From: Actinostola sp. cb2023
Lineage: Eukaryota; Cnidaria; Anthozoa; Actiniaria; Actinostolidae
Length of the DNA stretch: 64,000 nt
Direction: 5' to 3'
Assembly (NCBI GenBank): GCA_033675265.1
Contig: JAUJYZ010000084.1
Span: 56,001-120,000 of the forward strand
Shown: positions 10,720 to 21,866 of the stretch, piece by piece
Layout of the letters: each line of letters begins with the position of its first letter
How positions within the stretch are numbered: position 1 is the first letter of the stretch
The notes under the pieces: generated by a model
Database searches by the model: none
What the model saw: the letters and a program-made list of their open reading frames with translations, nothing else
What the model was told of the DNA's origin: nothing
Program-made: the position numbers and the translations under genes

Positions 10720-12477
10720 TTAGTGCTTCACGATGTCAAAATGCTTCTTATGATCTTTACAAATCCATAACCACTCATTGCGCTTGTCTACATACGTGCA
10801 AACCAGAGGACCGAACTGGTGGTCTTTGTCAACTAAATCTAGGAACTTAGCAAGCTCACCGCGTTGGAGATTAACAGCTGACTCAAGATTATCAACAATT
10901 GAGTCAGGCGATGGCTTCAAGTGAGGATATTTTTCAAATGCGTTGTCTAGCAATGCTTGCAGTTCACAAGCTACGGAATTTGCAACTACGGCTACAGCTG
11001 TTCCAACCTTACAGTGCGGATCAACTGTACCTGCAACACGCAATGGAGCACCAAGTTTGGCGATCGTTCGAACTACTCTGTACAAGTGTTTTCCGTACTT
11101 CTCGAAGAACTCTTTTGGCTTTCCAATGCGAAAACCAGGGGAATCAACAAAGTGCCATTGGTCTGGACATTCACACAGTAGATGTACAGCATACCCATCT
11201 CTCAGGTAGGTGTGATCGAGACGATCCTTGAATGACAGGCATTCGTTGTTGATTGGCAATACAATAAACAGCTTGGGGCAGATTTGGTCTTTAGGAATCT
11301 CACCTCCAATTCGTGTTGCCTGATGTAATTCTGAAGCAACAAAGTCGCCAGGCGAGTACTTCCCACGTAAAATGTCGTTGATGGTGCCAATCTTGTGCCA
11401 CCCTTCCTTGCAAACGCCTTCATGGATGGACGAATCCACACTGCGGAAAGTTGCTGGGATACGAACCTTTTTCATCTCGCATATCGGACAAATTAGTCGC
11501 ATTTCAAAGGTAATCCCAGGATAGTAGCATGACTGAACACTTTCCATAGCGGAACAGATACTAGAGACAATGCAACAAGGAGAAGATCCTCGTATGGCAA
11601 CCTTAAGGGAGTTATTGTAGGGCATGACTTCGTAATGCACAGTGTGGAGGCACGTTTCAAGTGGGTCACTGTCTTCGCCGACTACCTGAGGCTGTTTCTT
11701 GTGGTCATCACATCTTTCTTGCTCCATTGTGACGTACAGGATGTGGAAACGATAGTAAAGTGGCTGCAGAGAGGATGGAAATGATTGACGTTTCTTATTT
11801 ACTTCTACAATCAAGCGCGTAAAAAACGTTGGAGGAAGGAAGCTGAAAGTGAATAAGAGGCTGGTTTGGTTTTCATCTTTTTGGGACAAAGGTGGCCATT
11901 TTTCTCGATCGGGCCAACCAATAGGTAGATTGCAAGGGAACAGTTCTTCGACATCCGAGATACTAAAACACAAACCAACACTTCTGAAAAGTGATAGGAG
12001 TTTTGGACGAGTTTCTTCAGAGATATCTGGCCACACTTCAGATAGGCTTGCAGTGTGAAGAATGCCATCACTGATGGTGTCCACGCAAGATCGATAGGAG
12101 ATGAGCGTTCGTAGTTGGTCGGACAGCCATTGTGGTTTCATAACGACAACATCTTTCATTTCTGGTATGTCCTCATACCAGAGCAAGTTTCCTTGAGAAT
12201 AAAAGAACCTCAGCATGGACTTTACCATGTCCGGTGAAACCTCGCTTTCTTTTGCGATCCGAAAAATATCAGGCAAAGGCAGTGTTGGTTCCACTTTCTG
12301 ATGTGAAATGCTTTCGTAAAATGCTAACCATTTCTTAGGAATTTGACCATTCAATCTCGATATGTTTGCATTTGTAAATGATACTGCCGATCGTAATTCG
12401 TCAAGATTCTTGTTTTTCAAACTCAGTGGATCGCGTGGATACATTTTTTGGCGGACATCTAATGGTATCAAAATCAA
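10720..12477 (-). CDS. COR-domain protein, C-terminal part of an LRR-COR (ROCO-like) gene
   Basis: A long open frame of up to 585 codons. The first credible COR residues are at about 40-60 (IPKKWLAF); then come the typical VVMKPQWLSDQLRTLIS around 110-127 and a COR-B part with GWPDREKWPPL near 190. A cysteine pair, CPIC, lies near 340. The end reads NEWLWICKDHKK, a C-terminal motif I associate with invertebrate COR proteins. In ROCO proteins COR follows a Roc GTPase and mediates dimerisation. Here no P-loop (GxxxxGKS/T) precedes it, and the frame instead continues upstream into leucine-rich repeats after a shift at an A6 run (12444-12449). The start of this frame is therefore not a real translation start. 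The stop lies next to the 44-bp satellite. The family call is from recall of motifs. Confidence 0.8.
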   Translation of the reverse strand: MILIPLDVRQKMYPRDPLSLKNKNLDELRSAVSFTNANISRLNGQIPKKWLAFYESISHQKVEPTLPLPDIFRIAKESEVSPDMVKSMLRFFYSQGNLLWYEDIPEMKDVVVMKPQWLSDQLRTLISYRSCVDTISDGILHTASLSEVWPDISEETRPKLLSLFRSVGLCFSISDVEELFPCNLPIGWPDREKWPPLSQKDENQTSLLFTFSFLPPTFFTRLIVEVNKKRQSFPSSLQPLYYRFHILYVTMEQERCDDHKKQPQVVGEDSDPLETCLHTVHYEVMPYNNSLKVAIRGSSPCCIVSSICSAMESVQSCYYPGITFEMRLICPICEMKKVRIPATFRSVDSSIHEGVCKEGWHKIGTINDILRGKYSPGDFVASELHQATRIGGEIPKDQICPKLFIVLPINNECLSFKDRLDHTYLRDGYAVHLLCECPDQWHFVDSPGFRIGKPKEFFEKYGKHLYRVVRTIAKLGAPLRVAGTVDPHCKVGTAVAVVANSVACELQALLDNAFEKYPHLKPSPDSIVDNLESAVNLQRGELAKFLDLVDKDHQFGPLVCTYVDKRNEWLWICKDHKKHFDIVKH

Positions 12478-13788
12478 ACCAAAATATGTCGAGTTTCCGT
12501 AGATTTCCTAGAATTCCTGGAAGTTTCGTTATACTATAATCATGAGTTATGTTCAAAACGGTTAAATTGATAAGAGTTCCAATTGCTTCGGGTACTTCTG
12601 TTATTGTACATCTAACCAATACCAAATGTTTTATACTTTCACACAACCTGGAATTGAACACGAGCGTTGTAGGATCAACTTCAGTATCGAAGATCACTAA
12701 ATGCTCAAGTGCCTTAAGTGAAGACAAAAACTGAAACTTCAGAGATCCAAAGCATTGAATGATGACCAAGCTTCTCACATTAAGTTGAGCCGTCTGGTTG
12801 TTAAACACCTGTGTGATAAAGTTACATTCTTGCCGGTGAAAGACGAGAGAAAGTGGATAAGCGGTTGATGTTGACAAGAAGTTAGAAATAGCTCCCACGT
12901 CGTCAGCTGTAAATATGTAAAGACTTGGTTTCACTTCGAGTGTGGAATTTTGTTCAGGGATCCAGTCCGAAAGACTGTACACAATAGTGCAACAACTTCG
13001 AAATTCCAATGTGCCATGTAGAAATTGCCATAGAAAGGAAGTTTGATTTGATCGGCTATAGGTAAACACAATCCTACAAAATTCGAACATTCGACATAAT
13101 ATGAGAATTGTGTTCATCAAACTGGTTGGAGAGAAGAGGAAGATGTTTTCTCTTTCAAGCAACTGGAGCAGATCTTTATTATTAAATTTCGCTACAGCCC
13201 GGTGAAGAATGCGATCATACATTTGTCTGATCCCCATGCATACAACCTTTTCAAATATCTGTTTTGCTCCCATTTCACCCGACTCCACTGACCACTCCAT
13301 GTACTCATCATTCACGGTTGGTTTTCCAGGATATTGCTCAGAATCTGTAAGGATGCTGGTGGTGCTTATGCCATCGGCCTTGATACCAACATAAAGGAAT
13401 GGAATTTTCTGAAAATCGTTGGACTGAATACTCCGCTCACTAAATTCAACAGCCAAATCTCTTGATGTTTCTCTATGATAGAAGCAAATAGCAACGTCTG
13501 AGGACACTGGATTCAGTGGAAATTCATGAACGCAACGGTTGTGAATTCTAAATGGTATCTGGCAATTAGTGTTGCCATCTATAGGAAAGTGACCATCTGC
13601 AAAATTCTCATATTCGAGAGAGAATTTCAAGCCGGCCAGTAGTTTTCCAAAGAATTTGTAGATGACGTCATGGCTGATTGTCCTTTCTGCATTATACAAC
13701 AGCACACTTATTTCTAATGGTTTGATTGGTGACAGATTGTCTACATTCATCGATTCCGCAGCCAAACTTCTAGCAGTTGTTTCAGCAA
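12401..13788 (-). CDS. N-terminal and leucine-rich-repeat part of the same LRR-COR gene
   Basis: Open frame on the minus strand that probably begins as an exon at 13788, after the acceptor TTTTGGTTTTAG. An internal ATG (MNVDNLSPIK) lies at 13750. The first 200 or so residues are unrecognised: a hydrophobic strand ISVLLYN, then DVAICFYHRETS and IPFLYVGIKADG, faintly reminiscent of a small-GTPase fold but without a P-loop. The last 110 residues are leucine-rich repeats (ALEHLVIF, SIKHLVLVRCTITEVPEAIG, LINLTVLNIT, LPGILGNLRKLDIF). The frame closes soon after CPPKN, where removing one A from a run of six would join it to the COR frame. Either an indel (sequencing or pseudogene) or an unseen splice explains this. 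Upstream exons were not found. Confidence 0.7.
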
Positions 13789-13911
13789 CTAAAACCAAAA
13801 CACAGCATGTGATTTGTACACTCGAAGATAGAACTAATACCCCATTCACACCTAGGCTTAAACAGGTTTTAAAGTGTAACTGAACGTACTACACGTCAGG
13901 TTTAGGAAATT

Positions 13912-14247
13912 CACCGATTGGCCCCTAGCGCTCACGTGGTGTACTTCATGTTACTGTCACCAAAATGTTCGTACATTTTTCGTGAATTGCCTTATAAACA
14001 CACTAACTTTTGTACAGTTTATCGACTCGATTTAGTTTTTCGAATCTCTAAATATTAGCAAAACTATTTTAACTAAGGTTTATAAACGAGATTTTGTTTA
14101 TATTTATATTAGAGAATCGAAAATCTAAATCGAGTCGATAAACTGTACAAAAGTTAGTGCGTTTGTACGGCAATTCACGGCAATGTCCGATCTTTTTGGT
14201 GACAGTAACATGAAGTACACCACGTGAGCTCTAGGGGCCAATCGGTG
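13912..14247. mobile_element. Foldback element with 4-bp AATT duplication (336 bp)
   Basis: Inverted arms of about 150 bp: the left begins CACCGATTGGCCCCTAG and the right ends CTAGGGGCCAATCGGTG. The inner arms include TTATCGACTCGATTTAG and CTAAATCGAGTCGATAA. Flanked by AATT at 13908-13911 and 14248-14251. The same flanking sequence without the insertion (TTTAGGAAATTATCTAC) is present at about 14441-14458, a paralogous empty site. Confidence 0.9.
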
Positions 14248-14309
14248 AATTATCTACAAATGCCATAAAACGTTTGGCACAAAACCGGCTGTTGATAAAT
14301 AATAATAAT

Positions 14310-14490
14310 AACAGATTTTTTACATGCATGTATTCCGCAACCAAACCTCTAGAAGTTGTTTCAGAGCAACTAAAACCAATTGAAAACAAAAAAGTGATTT
14401 GCACATAAAAATAGATGGTTTAACGTACTACTGACACAGGTTTAGGAAATTATCTACAAACGCCACAAAACGTTTGACACAAAACTGCTG
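14310..14490. repeat. Diverged partial duplication of the 5' end of the LRR-COR exon
   Basis: This stretch repeats 13745-13910 plus 14252-14290 with many substitutions. It includes the acceptor region and about 40 bp of exon (ATTCCGCAACCAAACCTCTA compared with ATTCCGCAGCCAAACTTCTA). It lacks the foldback found in the first copy. It is not coding beyond a few codons. Confidence 0.75.
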
Positions 14491-14910
14491 GTAAACTGTC
14501 CTTTATGTTATATTTCAGAAACGATTGCGAGCATTTCACCGACAAGCCTGGGGCCTGTTTCTCGAAAGCCCCATTCTAGATTCTCGTGACATTAATTAAT
14601 TAATTAGATAATTACAAATACATTTCAAGGAGTTTGTCGCTATAATGTCTAGCTGTTTAGTTATGCATGCATGACTATTCAGTGATCAGCAATATCGAAG
14701 TAATTTTTGGTACCTTCACTAGTTCTTGTCTCCATTATTACCTCAAAGTCTTTGAACAGGACTGTGAAACAAAAATAGCGAAAGGATGAGTTGGGCTACA
14801 TAGATATTCAGATCAAAATGAATTATGAAATTTAGTGTATTTAAAGTGCTACTATAACGAAATTCGTACCGTTGCTAAATAAATGATTTATTCGTAAAAT
14901 AGTATTTTAA

Positions 14911-15612
14911 AGGGGCAGTGTCAAGCCTCACGCATGCGCATTAAAATCAAAATTAATAACACGGTTGAGAAGCCTACCTTGCCCGGTAGCGAGTTACAAA
15001 ACCACCCTAAAACCGTTCTAATCGCTAAATGAATGACCTACAGGACTCATGTAGATACTAATCTTTATTTAGAAAGCAATTTTAGCACTTCAATATTTCA
15101 AAAGGACAGAATTCTAGATGTGAATTCACGGCGATATCATTTTCCAACGGCCGATCAAATAGAACACAGGAAGCCCAACACATAAATAGATGGTGGGAAG
15201 CTCACCGGGTTTACAAGTAGTTCAACGTGAGTTTTTCTCTTCAAAAGTCATGAACAGTACTGCACCTACGATTGATGATCAAGATTCCTTCGCAATCGAC
15301 CAGAATTGCCGACTTACAATTCGGTTTTCTTCACTCGAGGATGATGGCGGCCTGCGTCTCTACGGCTGTTCGACACTTATTTCAACCGCTTCAAAGTCAG
15401 TTCTAAGATGAAATAATCCCCATTACACTAGGAATTGTTGAAAATGAAGAACATGCTTTGAATTATTACTAGTGATCCATTAGACGCTTGAACAAACATG
15501 ATTAAGGTCGATGGAAACGGATTGAAAACATCGATAATAATAAAAGTCCACGGTTTATTTCTCGCTTCTTCGTACCCAGACTTACGCGGTCATATGGGTT
15601 GACACTGCCCCT
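14911..15612. mobile_element. TTAA-flanked TIR element (702 bp)
   Basis: The ends are AGGGGCAGTGTCAA and TTGACACTGCCCCT, flanked on both sides by TTAA (14907-14910 and 15613-15616), as produced by piggyBac- or Kolobok-type transposition. A 73-codon ORF inside (15190-15411) shows no family features. The part at about 15035-15130 resembles 19597-19690, so this element has a relative further along. Confidence 0.85.
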
Positions 15613-15616
15613 TTAA

Positions 15617-16136
15617 GCTCCAAGATAACAGTTTTAGTTGTTTTTAAGAAAAAAAAGAATAATGGAGTGAAATATTGGACTCTCAAAACAGGCAAAAATA
15701 CGTCCGCCATTACTAAATTGTTACTGCGAACAATAGACTGTGACGTCAGTTTCTCAATGTGAACGCGTCTCTGCACGGCTCCATGCACTGTATTTTTTAG
15801 CTTAATTATGATTAAAACATTTGAACAAGAAACAGTGTCTTGAATCGCCAAAAAATCGCAGTGTTGATGCGTATAAATTAGCCATGCGACGAACTTGCGA
15901 CGAACGTTTTTGAGAAACTGATGTCACTTCTATTGTAATTAGTCACCGGCCAGGAACCAGTTTGAATAATGGCGGGCTCGAAATTTGTACAAAAGAAGCT
16001 CATTTTGCGGAAGTTAATTCTATCGTAACGAAAAACGGTTTGGACATATTAATAAACATACTACCAGGATACTAAAAATGCAAAAACATCAACTTCGCAA
16101 AATTTCATCGTAGTAGACTGGTTTATGAAGCAATGT
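15617..16136. other. Unassigned AT-rich spacer
   Basis: No gene, hairpin or tandem repeat recognised. A short ORF on the minus strand (15582-15851) overlaps the end of the TTAA element and has no coding features. Confidence 0.5.
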
Positions 16137-18357
16137 TAGAGTGATTCCAATAAACCTGGGATTACTATCTACACCAATACACACTATTAGACACTCACTC
16201 TTGTTTTCTATTGTTCCTTTGCATCTAATAAACACTGACAGCTAATTAGTAGTGTCCAGGTTTAGAGTGATTCCAATAAACCTGGGCATTACTAACTACA
16301 CCATTACACACTATTAGACACTCACTCTTGTTTTCTTTTGTTCCTTTGCATCTAATAAACACTGACAGCTAATTAGTAATGCCCATGCAGGTTTAGAGTG
16401 ATTCCAATAAACCTGGGCATTACTAACTACACCATTACACACTATTAGACGCTCACTCTTGTTTTCTTTTGTTCCTTTGCATGTAATAAACACTGGCAGC
16501 TAATTAGTAGTGCCCAGGTTTAGAGTGATTCCTGAAACCTGGGCATTACTAACTACACCATTACACACTATTAGACACTCACTCTTGTTTTCTTTTGTTC
16601 CTTTGCATCTAATAAACACTGACAGCTAATTAGTAATGCCCAGGTTTAGAGTGATTCCAATACTGAAACCTGAGCATTACTAACTACACCATTACACACT
16701 ATTCGACACTCAATCTTGTTTTCTATTGTTCCTTTGCATCTAATAAACACTGACAGCTAATTAGTAGTGCCCAGGTTTAGAGTGATTCCAATAAACCCTG
16801 GGCATTACTAACTACACCATTACACACTATTAGACACTCACTCTTGTTTTCTTTTGTTCCTTTGCATCTAATAAACACTGACAGCTAATTAGTAATGCCC
16901 AGGTTTAGAGTGATTCCAGTAAACCTGGGCATTACTAACTACACCATTACACACTATTAGACGCTCACTCTTGTTTTCTTTTGTTCCTTTGCATGTAATA
17001 AACACTGGCAGCTAATTAGTAGTGCCCAGGTTTAGAGTGATTCCTGAAACCTGGGCATTACTAACTACACCATTACACACTATTAGACACTCACTCTTGT
17101 TTTCTTTTGTTCCTTTGCATCTAATAAACACTGACAGCTAATTAGTAATGCCCATGCAGGTTTAGAGTGATTCCAATAAACCTGGGCATTACTAACTACA
17201 CCATTACACACTATTAGACGCTCACTCTTGTTTTCTTTTGTTCCTTTGCATGTAATAAACACTGGCAGCTAATTAGTAGTGCCCAGGTTTAGAGTGATTC
17301 CTGAAACCTGGGCATTACTAACTACACCATTACACACTATTAGACACTCACTCTTGTTTTCTTTTGTTCCTTTGCATCTAATAAACACTGACAGCTAATT
17401 AGTAATGCCCAGGTTTAGAGTGATTCCAATACTGAAACCTGAGCATTACTAACTACACCATTACACACTATTCGACACTCAATCTTGTTTTCTATTGTTC
17501 CTTTGCATCTAATAAACACTGACAGCTAATTAGTAGTGCCCAGGTTTAGAGTGATTCCAATAAACCTGGGCATTACTAACTACACCATTACACACTATTA
17601 GACACTCACTCTTGTTTTCTTTTGTTCCTTTGCATCTAATAAACACTGACAGCTAATTAGTAATGCCCAGGTTTAGAGTGATTCCAGTAAACCTGGGCAT
17701 TACTAACTACACCATTACACACTATTAGACGCTCACTCTTGTTTTCTTTTGTTCCTTTGCATGTAATAAACACTGGCAGCTAATTAGTAGTGCCCAGGTT
17801 TAGAGTGATTCCTGAAACCTGGGCATTACTAACTACACCATTACACACTATTAGACACTCACTCCTGTTTTCTTTTGTTCCTTTGCATCTAATAAACACT
17901 GACAGCTAATTAGTAATGCCCAGGTTTAGAGTGATTCCAACTTGGAATCAGGTTTAGTAAACCTGGGCATTACTAACTACACCATTACACACTATTAGAC
18001 ACTCACTCTTGTTTTCTTTTGTTCCTTTGCATGGTAATAAACACTGGCAGCTAATTAGTAGTGCCCAGGTTTAGAGTGATTCCTGAAACCTGGGTATTAC
18101 TAACTACACCATTACACACTATTAGACACTCACTCTTGTTTTCTTTTGTTCCTTTGCATCTAATAAACACTGACAGCTAATTAGTAATGCCCAGGTTTAG
18201 AGTGATTCCAACTTGGAATCAGGTTTAGTAAACCTGGGCATTACTAACTACACCATTACACACTATTAGACACTCACTCTTGTTTTCTTTTGTTCCTTTG
18301 CATCTAATAAACACTGACAGCTAATTAGTAGTGTCCAGATTTATTGGAATCACTCTA
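16137..18357. repeat. Tandem array of a 127-bp TIR element (about 17-18 units)
   Basis: Units run from TAGAGTGATTCCAATAAACC through CCATTACACACTATTAGAC, TGTTTTCTTTTGTTCCTTTG and CTAATAAACACTGACAGC to TAGTAATGCCCAGG. The outer ends of the array form a TIR (GAGTGATTCC ... GGAATCACTC) flanked by TA. Each internal junction has lost most of the right TIR, so it reads GCCCAGGTTTA, GAGTGATTCCAA, TAAACCTGGGC, itself an inverted repeat. Single copies occur at 45-150 and 42169-42397. A higher-order period of six units (769 bp) is marked by GCCCATGCAGG at 16381 and 17150. Units alternate between CATCTAATAAACACTGACAG and CATGTAATAAACACTGGCAG forms. Confidence 0.95.
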
Positions 18358-18562
18358 GTAGTCCATTATGATTCCATGTTTCTCAGATATTTAGTTTAAA
18401 ATTATCAATGGCCGTATTAGAGAATGAGAATTAAAACAGCAATATTTATAAGCTATAAAGGAAACAAAAAGGAGAAAATAGAAAACTACAGAATAGCGAG
18501 ATTACGAACATAAAAACGCACAATATAAAAATGCTGAGAGTCTGAGATAATTAATATTACCT

Positions 18563-18967
18563 ATTATCCTATACATATTACTTCTCAGCCAATCAGAGCT
18601 CACCATTTCTATGAAATACAGCTGAGCGGTATTTCATAGTTTTTTCTATGAAATACAGAGCGGTATTTCATAGTTTGTATTAGCCAATCAAAATGTCGTA
18701 AATTTTTCCCGCTTTTTTCTTCCACTGGACGCTACATATTTACCAATCTTTGCATAACTGAAATAATTGTTTTTAAGTTCGAGAAAAATATTTCAAATCT
18801 TCCTTCGATTTCACTCTCAGAAGAAGCGTTTATAGAAAACAACAGTTGACACGACCAATTCGAAATTCATAACATTTATTTCTCAGGAACCGTGCAACGA
18901 AACTCGAAAAGCTAAGTAGAAACGACTTGACTGTTTTAATTGTTGATGTAATATGTATAGGATAATA
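18563..18967. mobile_element. Probable TIR element
   Basis: ATTATCCTATACATATTAC at the left is mirrored by GTAATATGTATAGGATAAT at the right. Inside is a short duplication containing CTATGAAATACAG and CGGTATTTCATAG. No ORF. Confidence 0.6.
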
Positions 18968-19026
18968 TGGTTATTCCATGGTTTTCTATGAATACGAGCG
19001 AAAATTTCAAAATGGTGCCTTTGATT

Positions 19027-19075
19027 AGTTCCGTCACGTATCGCTCTCGGCCGAGAGCATTACGTGTCGGAACTA
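19027..19075. repeat. Imperfect 48-bp hairpin
   Basis: AGTTCCGTCACGTATCGCTC is mirrored by GAGCATTACGTGTCGGAACT, with TCGGCCGA at the centre. It could be a minimal foldback element or a structured site; no direct repeats are evident. Confidence 0.6.
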
Positions 19076-20443
19076 AAAACGGATGCGGGGGAGATTAACC
19101 TGGAGTAGGTAATAATTTAGTTTCAGAAAATTCACCAATATTATATATCACAGCTTTCATTCTGTCTTTCTAAACGGTCAGACGAACTTTTAGGTCAATG
19201 TTTACGTAGCCTGCGAATACAGCCGCTTTTTGGCGCTCGATCGCCACAGGGGTTCGCCAAAAATAGATTTAGTAGTCTCAAAAGCAATGGTTGGGCTGCC
19301 TGTGAATGTGATAGATATATAGCAGTAGCCACATGTACCCCTAAGGGTACCTATTTTTGATCAACGTTTATTGGAATAGGTGTATATGTAAAGCGCATTT
19401 GTGCATTTCTGGAGAGTGCGCTATATAAATCATATATTATTATTACTCGGGCCCTTCCGAAGGAAGCCCGAGTTATAAAATGGGTTTTTGTTAGTAGTAG
19501 TCGTCGTTTTGTTCGGTCAAAGATTGAAGAAAGTATGCGACGTATTTAATCGTATCGAGTTTCAAGATTACTCAGCAGATAAGAAAAAACAAACGACACA
19601 CAGGACTCAAGTAGATTTGAATCTTAGTTTTGAAAGCAGCTGTAGATCTTCAAGCTATTAAAAGGTCAGGATTCTAGTTCATCGTTCAATGATTAGAAGT
19701 GGTAGAAGGACTAGAAGCTCGCTTAAAATATATTTAACAAAAACAAACGTGAGGGCGTTATCAGAACCATCTGACCTATGCAACCTCCAGACGTATCATG
19801 TACGTACTCACCCGACACATAGTCTCCCTCGTCACTCAACTGTCACTGATTGTCATGACGTCAGAGAAATGATATTGTATTGAAGAAGATGTCCTTGTTT
19901 TATTCGACGTTCGAACCGTAACTCGAACCCGAACTCGAACTCGATTCCAAACTCGACGTTTCGGGATCTGAAGCTAGAGAGCGGGCCTTTACACGAACTC
20001 ATCAAAATCAAATCAATTGAACTCAAAGTCAAAAGGTAATCAAATGAACTCAAAGCCAAAGGTAAATCAAATGAACTCGACACATACATGTATATACATA
20101 GTCTCCCTCGTCACGCAACTGTCAGTCATTGTCAGGTCTCTCCTCACGCAACTGACATTGTCCTTGTCATAAGCCCGAGTGTACGCTCATTGAGCGTCTT
20201 GTTATTATTATTATTCACTAGGCTACATACTTATGCTAGATATTTCGTGTGTTGAGTACTTTCATTATATAAAAATAAAGAATATAAATCGGTTCTTCTA
20301 TAGCGCATTTGCGCTTTACAACCGATGGAGGACGTTTTCGGGCTGCATATGAAGGCACCTACGACAGCCGAGCAGAGCAGCTTACATTGTTTTTAAAATT
20401 GTTCAACTGAACAAACATCACCGATGGAAAGGTGAATAACCCG
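19076..20443. other. Gene-free stretch with fragments of dispersed repeats
   Basis: It contains GTAGCCTGCGAATACAGCCG (19207), a GGTTGGGCTGCCTGTG motif (19290), the terminus GATCAACGTTTATTGG next to AATAGGTGTA (about 19360), and the retroposon-type tail GCGCTATATAAA (19430). A hairpin, ACTCGGGC..GCCCGAGT, lies at 19447-19476. Near 19890-20110 there are short direct duplications (TCTCCCTCGTCAC, and ATCAAATGAACTC repeated). No protein-coding exon recognised. Confidence 0.55.
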
Positions 20444-20615
20444 AGGGTGGGGTACTCCCCTATATACGCTATACGGGTATGTGCCGCGGGATAGGGTATG
20501 GTTTTTGAGCTCCCAGGTCTGGGATAGGGTATCATTTTTTGCCTTTTTAGGCTGAAATCGTGTACGTTTGGTCAGGTTTTTTAGGTGTCCGCGGCACACC
20601 CCCACCCCCCGGGGT
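20444..20615. mobile_element. Short repeat with GTATGTGCCGCGGGA / TCCGCGGCACACC ends
   Basis: It begins GGGGTACTCCCCTATATA, then GGGTATGTGCCGCGGGATAG, and closes with the inverted GTCCGCGGCACACC followed by CCCACCCCCC. Repeats with this wording are abundant in coral genomes as I recall them. No coding capacity. Confidence 0.6.
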
Positions 20616-20634
20616 GAATAACTGCTAACGTCGC

Positions 20635-20835
20635 ATGCCATATACATGCACAGTTAGATATATTTTACCAGAGTTCCCTAAAGAAATCCACGCTATCATG
20701 CTAATACAAAAGAAACCAGTGAGTTTTCAAATAGACTGTGGTGTGTCGATAAACATCCTGCCTAACGCGTTTGTCGACGGCCATGATGTACAACTCACCT
20801 TTCTTTCACACAAAAAGCTATTGTTATTCTTGTAA
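20635..20835 (+). pseudogene. Ty3/gypsy-like retropepsin remnant
   Basis: A 66-codon frame contains KKPVSFQIDCGVSINILPNA, which fits the flap-side start of LTR-retrotransposon aspartic proteases (hydrophobic, D-[ST]-G-[AS], then N-[IV]-[IL]-P). The active-site triad reads D-C-G. The frame ends about 20 codons later, and no reverse transcriptase, integrase or LTR is visible nearby, so this is a short dead fragment. The assignment rests on that single motif. Confidence 0.5.
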
Positions 20836-20839
20836 ATCG

Positions 20840-21866
20840 TCTCGAAGGAACGACGAAAGACACATCATACAACATATCCAAACCGTAGAACTAAATCTTG
20901 ATCAGAATATACTGCAAAATAGTTTGTTCCCCTAGCGCAATCTAGCTTCGCTTTCAAGAGCCTCGAAGTTCAAACCAAAAGTTTGCAAAAGTTAATATTT
21001 GAATTAATTTGAATCAACGTCGATTTGATTGGCTGCTCATCATTAAGCTTTACGTGAGTCATCTCGCTACGCGCTCTCTTATTGGCTGAAAACTGTGACC
21101 CTCAGAAAACGGAGCACGGTTTAATTTGATCTGATGACGTCTGAATTGCTAAATCAATCTTAACTGATCAAAGTTTCCTCTACCTTTTTGATGAAAACAT
21201 TGCGATACACCGAAGCTAAGCTACTTTTTGATATTGAAACAAAGAAGTTAATGTGACAACCAGGAATCAACTATAATAATATCATATATGTTGCATCAGA
21301 TCTGGGATTAAGATCACAGGGAGCCCAAGCATAAATTCAGTAAAAAAATAAAATTCGAAATAAAGTATTTTTTCCCGCTATACACCTTTGTTGTCTGTTA
21401 ACTTAACCTGCCTGGTGATTTTTTTTTCAGAATTTTTTTTTTCTCGGACCAGTAAGGAAAAATGAAAAGGGTGGACACTCCACTTCGATTATCGATTCGA
21501 AATGCCCAAACAGCTCGGGGAAATACGATTTTTTTGCTATAAATACTCAACTTATCGGCTGCAAACTCCCACAACATATAATCAGATACCTATTCTTCTA
21601 TCTCGTACCCATTGAAGAGCGAATTTCACAACCGTCTTGTGACGGTTGACGAATTTAGTTACATGGTTCAGTTAGGCAGTTTGAACGGTTCCTATAAAGT
21701 ACAATTCTAAAAAATACGTATTTAAAAAATATATATATTTGAACATACCTTGGTCCTGTGTTGTTGTTAATGCTATTTAACGTCATTATGGCTGGTTTTT
21801 AGCCGTTTTATAGAGCGGATTTTGAAAAATTAGCCTACCAGGTCCTACCAGTCAATAAAGAACCAG
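20840..21866. other. Gene-free, AT-rich spacer
   Basis: No coding exon or element boundaries found. A CACAGGGAGCCCAAGC motif at about 21315 belongs to the dispersed CACAGGnAGCCCAA class. Homopolymer T runs lie at about 21420-21440. Confidence 0.5.

Noticed and set aside
10899..11231. Plus-strand ORFs opposite the COR gene
   Set aside because: Shadows of the minus-strand coding frame, without family features.
15190..15411. 73-codon ORF inside the TTAA element at 14911
   Set aside because: No motif of a transposase or any family; likely chance in a non-autonomous element.
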